From Spirochaetaceae bacterium (GTDB lineage Bacteria > Spirochaetota > Spirochaetia > Treponematales > Breznakiellaceae), in assembly GCA_031284645.1 (NCBI GenBank), contig JAITXS010000037.1:1-5107 (forward strand): a DNA stretch of 5,107 nt, in the 5' to 3' direction. Position 1 is the first letter of the stretch. Each line of letters opens with the position of its first letter. Below, piece after piece: positions 4,700-5,107 of the stretch. A model generated the notes under the pieces. The model was not told the DNA's origin. It worked only from the letters and a program-made list of their open reading frames with translations, and searched no databases. The translations under genes were made by a program, and so were the position numbers.

Positions 4700-5107
4700 T
4701 TTAAGCTGTTTATCGTATCTTTATCCAAACCGGTAATAGCCTCAATCGTTTCTACGTTCAATCCGGCGTACAGGGCATTCCGCGCTATATCTATTTTGCC
4801 TTCTTTCTTGCCAATTTGTATGCCTTCTTTCTTGCCCTGCTCCAATGCTGTATTGAGTCCGGTTGTGATATCCGACTTTGCCATAGCCCGCATATAGTAA
4901 AAATCCAAAGCGTCCTTGTCCTGTAAAAGAAATCCCAGCTTGTCCGCTGTCTTCTGTATCTCGCTATCCATCTGTACTATCTCCTCTCTGACATCTTGTG
5001 CTGTCGTTTCATCCAGAAATGACACCCAGCGTTCCAACAGGTTGTTCTTTATGTCTTTCTCTTTCTGTCTGCGGAATTTTACCATGTTAATAAAATGTAT
5101 CTCAAGT
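4693..5107 (-). CDS. Rpn-family (PD-(D/E)XK 'putative transposase') protein, C-terminal part
   Basis: The reading frame stays open past the ATG at 5085 to the window edge, adding L-E-I-H-F-I-N before MVKFRR; this L-x-x-H-F-I-N-M-x-K-F-R-R type segment is the usual end of the Rpn/TIGR01784 core, so the gene starts outside the window and 137 residues are visible. The nuclease motifs would be in the missing N-terminal half. Visible parts are a helical stretch (LLERWVSFLDE, then EIVQMDSEIQK), the family's YYMRAMAKSD region, a charged repeat with GKKEG twice at an 8-residue period, and a small helical C-terminus (ARNALYAGLNVETIEAITGLD). Rpn proteins are DNA nucleases that promote recombination, and some act in phage defence with an internally translated C-terminal inhibitor. 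The stop codon lies in a GGGTA repeat. Intactness of the whole gene cannot be judged. Confidence 0.82.
   Translation of the reverse strand, partial: LEIHFINMVKFRRQKEKDIKNNLLERWVSFLDETTAQDVREEIVQMDSEIQKTADKLGFLLQDKDALDFYYMRAMAKSDITTGLNTALEQGKKEGIQIGKKEGKIDIARNALYAGLNVETIEAITGLDKDTINSLKG
4797..4836 (-). repeat. 24-nt in-frame tandem repeat inside the Rpn gene
   Basis: The 16-mer TGCCTTCTTTCTTGCC occurs identically at 4797-4812 and 4821-4836 (plus strand), a spacing of exactly 24 nt or eight codons. It encodes the two GKKEG copies. Charged, G-K-K-E-G type repeats of variable number are common before the C-terminus of this family, so slippage could change copy number without breaking the frame. 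Confidence 0.75.

Noticed and set aside
4541..4700. CRISPR array
   Set aside because: The TACCC-rich units are short, imperfect, in both orientations and irregularly spaced, with no uniform repeats or spacers.
4693..5085. Complete 130-residue Rpn gene starting at the ATG at 5085
   Set aside because: The frame stays open beyond this ATG with family-typical residues (H-F-I-N before MVKFRR), and no ribosome-binding site precedes it; it is an internal methionine.

Overview
The window looks like a piece of a spirochaete chromosome, most likely Treponema or a close relative. Three things suggest this. The right-edge gene belongs to the Rpn / PD-(D/E)XK 'putative transposase' family, which is strongly expanded in treponemes. 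The cytidylyltransferase has the winged-helix plus LicC-like layout known from that genus and from Firmicutes. The intergenic DNA is full of degenerate GGGTA/TACCC repeats. The assignment rests on recognising families, not on a database search.

Layout, all genes on the minus strand and read right to left. (1) 5107-4693: the C-terminal half of an Rpn-family nuclease, cut by the window edge. (2) 4692-4452: a 241-bp spacer with nested inverted repeats built from TACCC/GGGTA units, a tandem octamer with a possible -10 box, and a terminator-like hairpin just before the next gene. (3) 4451-220: a tight four-gene operon encoding a substrate-binding lipoprotein, an ABC ATPase, a fused double-domain permease, and a winged-helix/nucleotidyltransferase fusion. 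Junctions are a 1-nt gap, a 14-bp overlap and a 3-nt gap. (4) 219-1: a spacer with another GGGTA-type repeat and, at the far left, a -10-like box, a ribosome-binding site and an ATG that may start another gene outside the window.

How the genes may work together: the importer is of the ferric/thiamine/2-aminoethylphosphonate (AEP) superfamily. The binding protein has no adjacent Tyr-Tyr iron-ligand pair, and the permease carries a segment that resembles the putative AEP permeases. The last gene is a LicC-type CTP-dependent cytidylyltransferase, the superfamily that includes phosphocholine (LicC) and AEP (PntC) cytidylyltransferases. No choline kinase and no AEP synthesis or degradation gene is visible. 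The most economical reading is a salvage module: import a ready-made phosphonate (or phosphomonoester) such as AEP and activate it to a CMP-conjugate for decorating lipid or glycan. The fused DNA-binding domain may regulate the operon. The substrate is inference.

The most unusual DNA features are the GGGTA repeats that sit on the 3' ends of both the cytidylyltransferase and the Rpn gene and supply their stop codons, and the stack of competing hairpins between Rpn and the operon.
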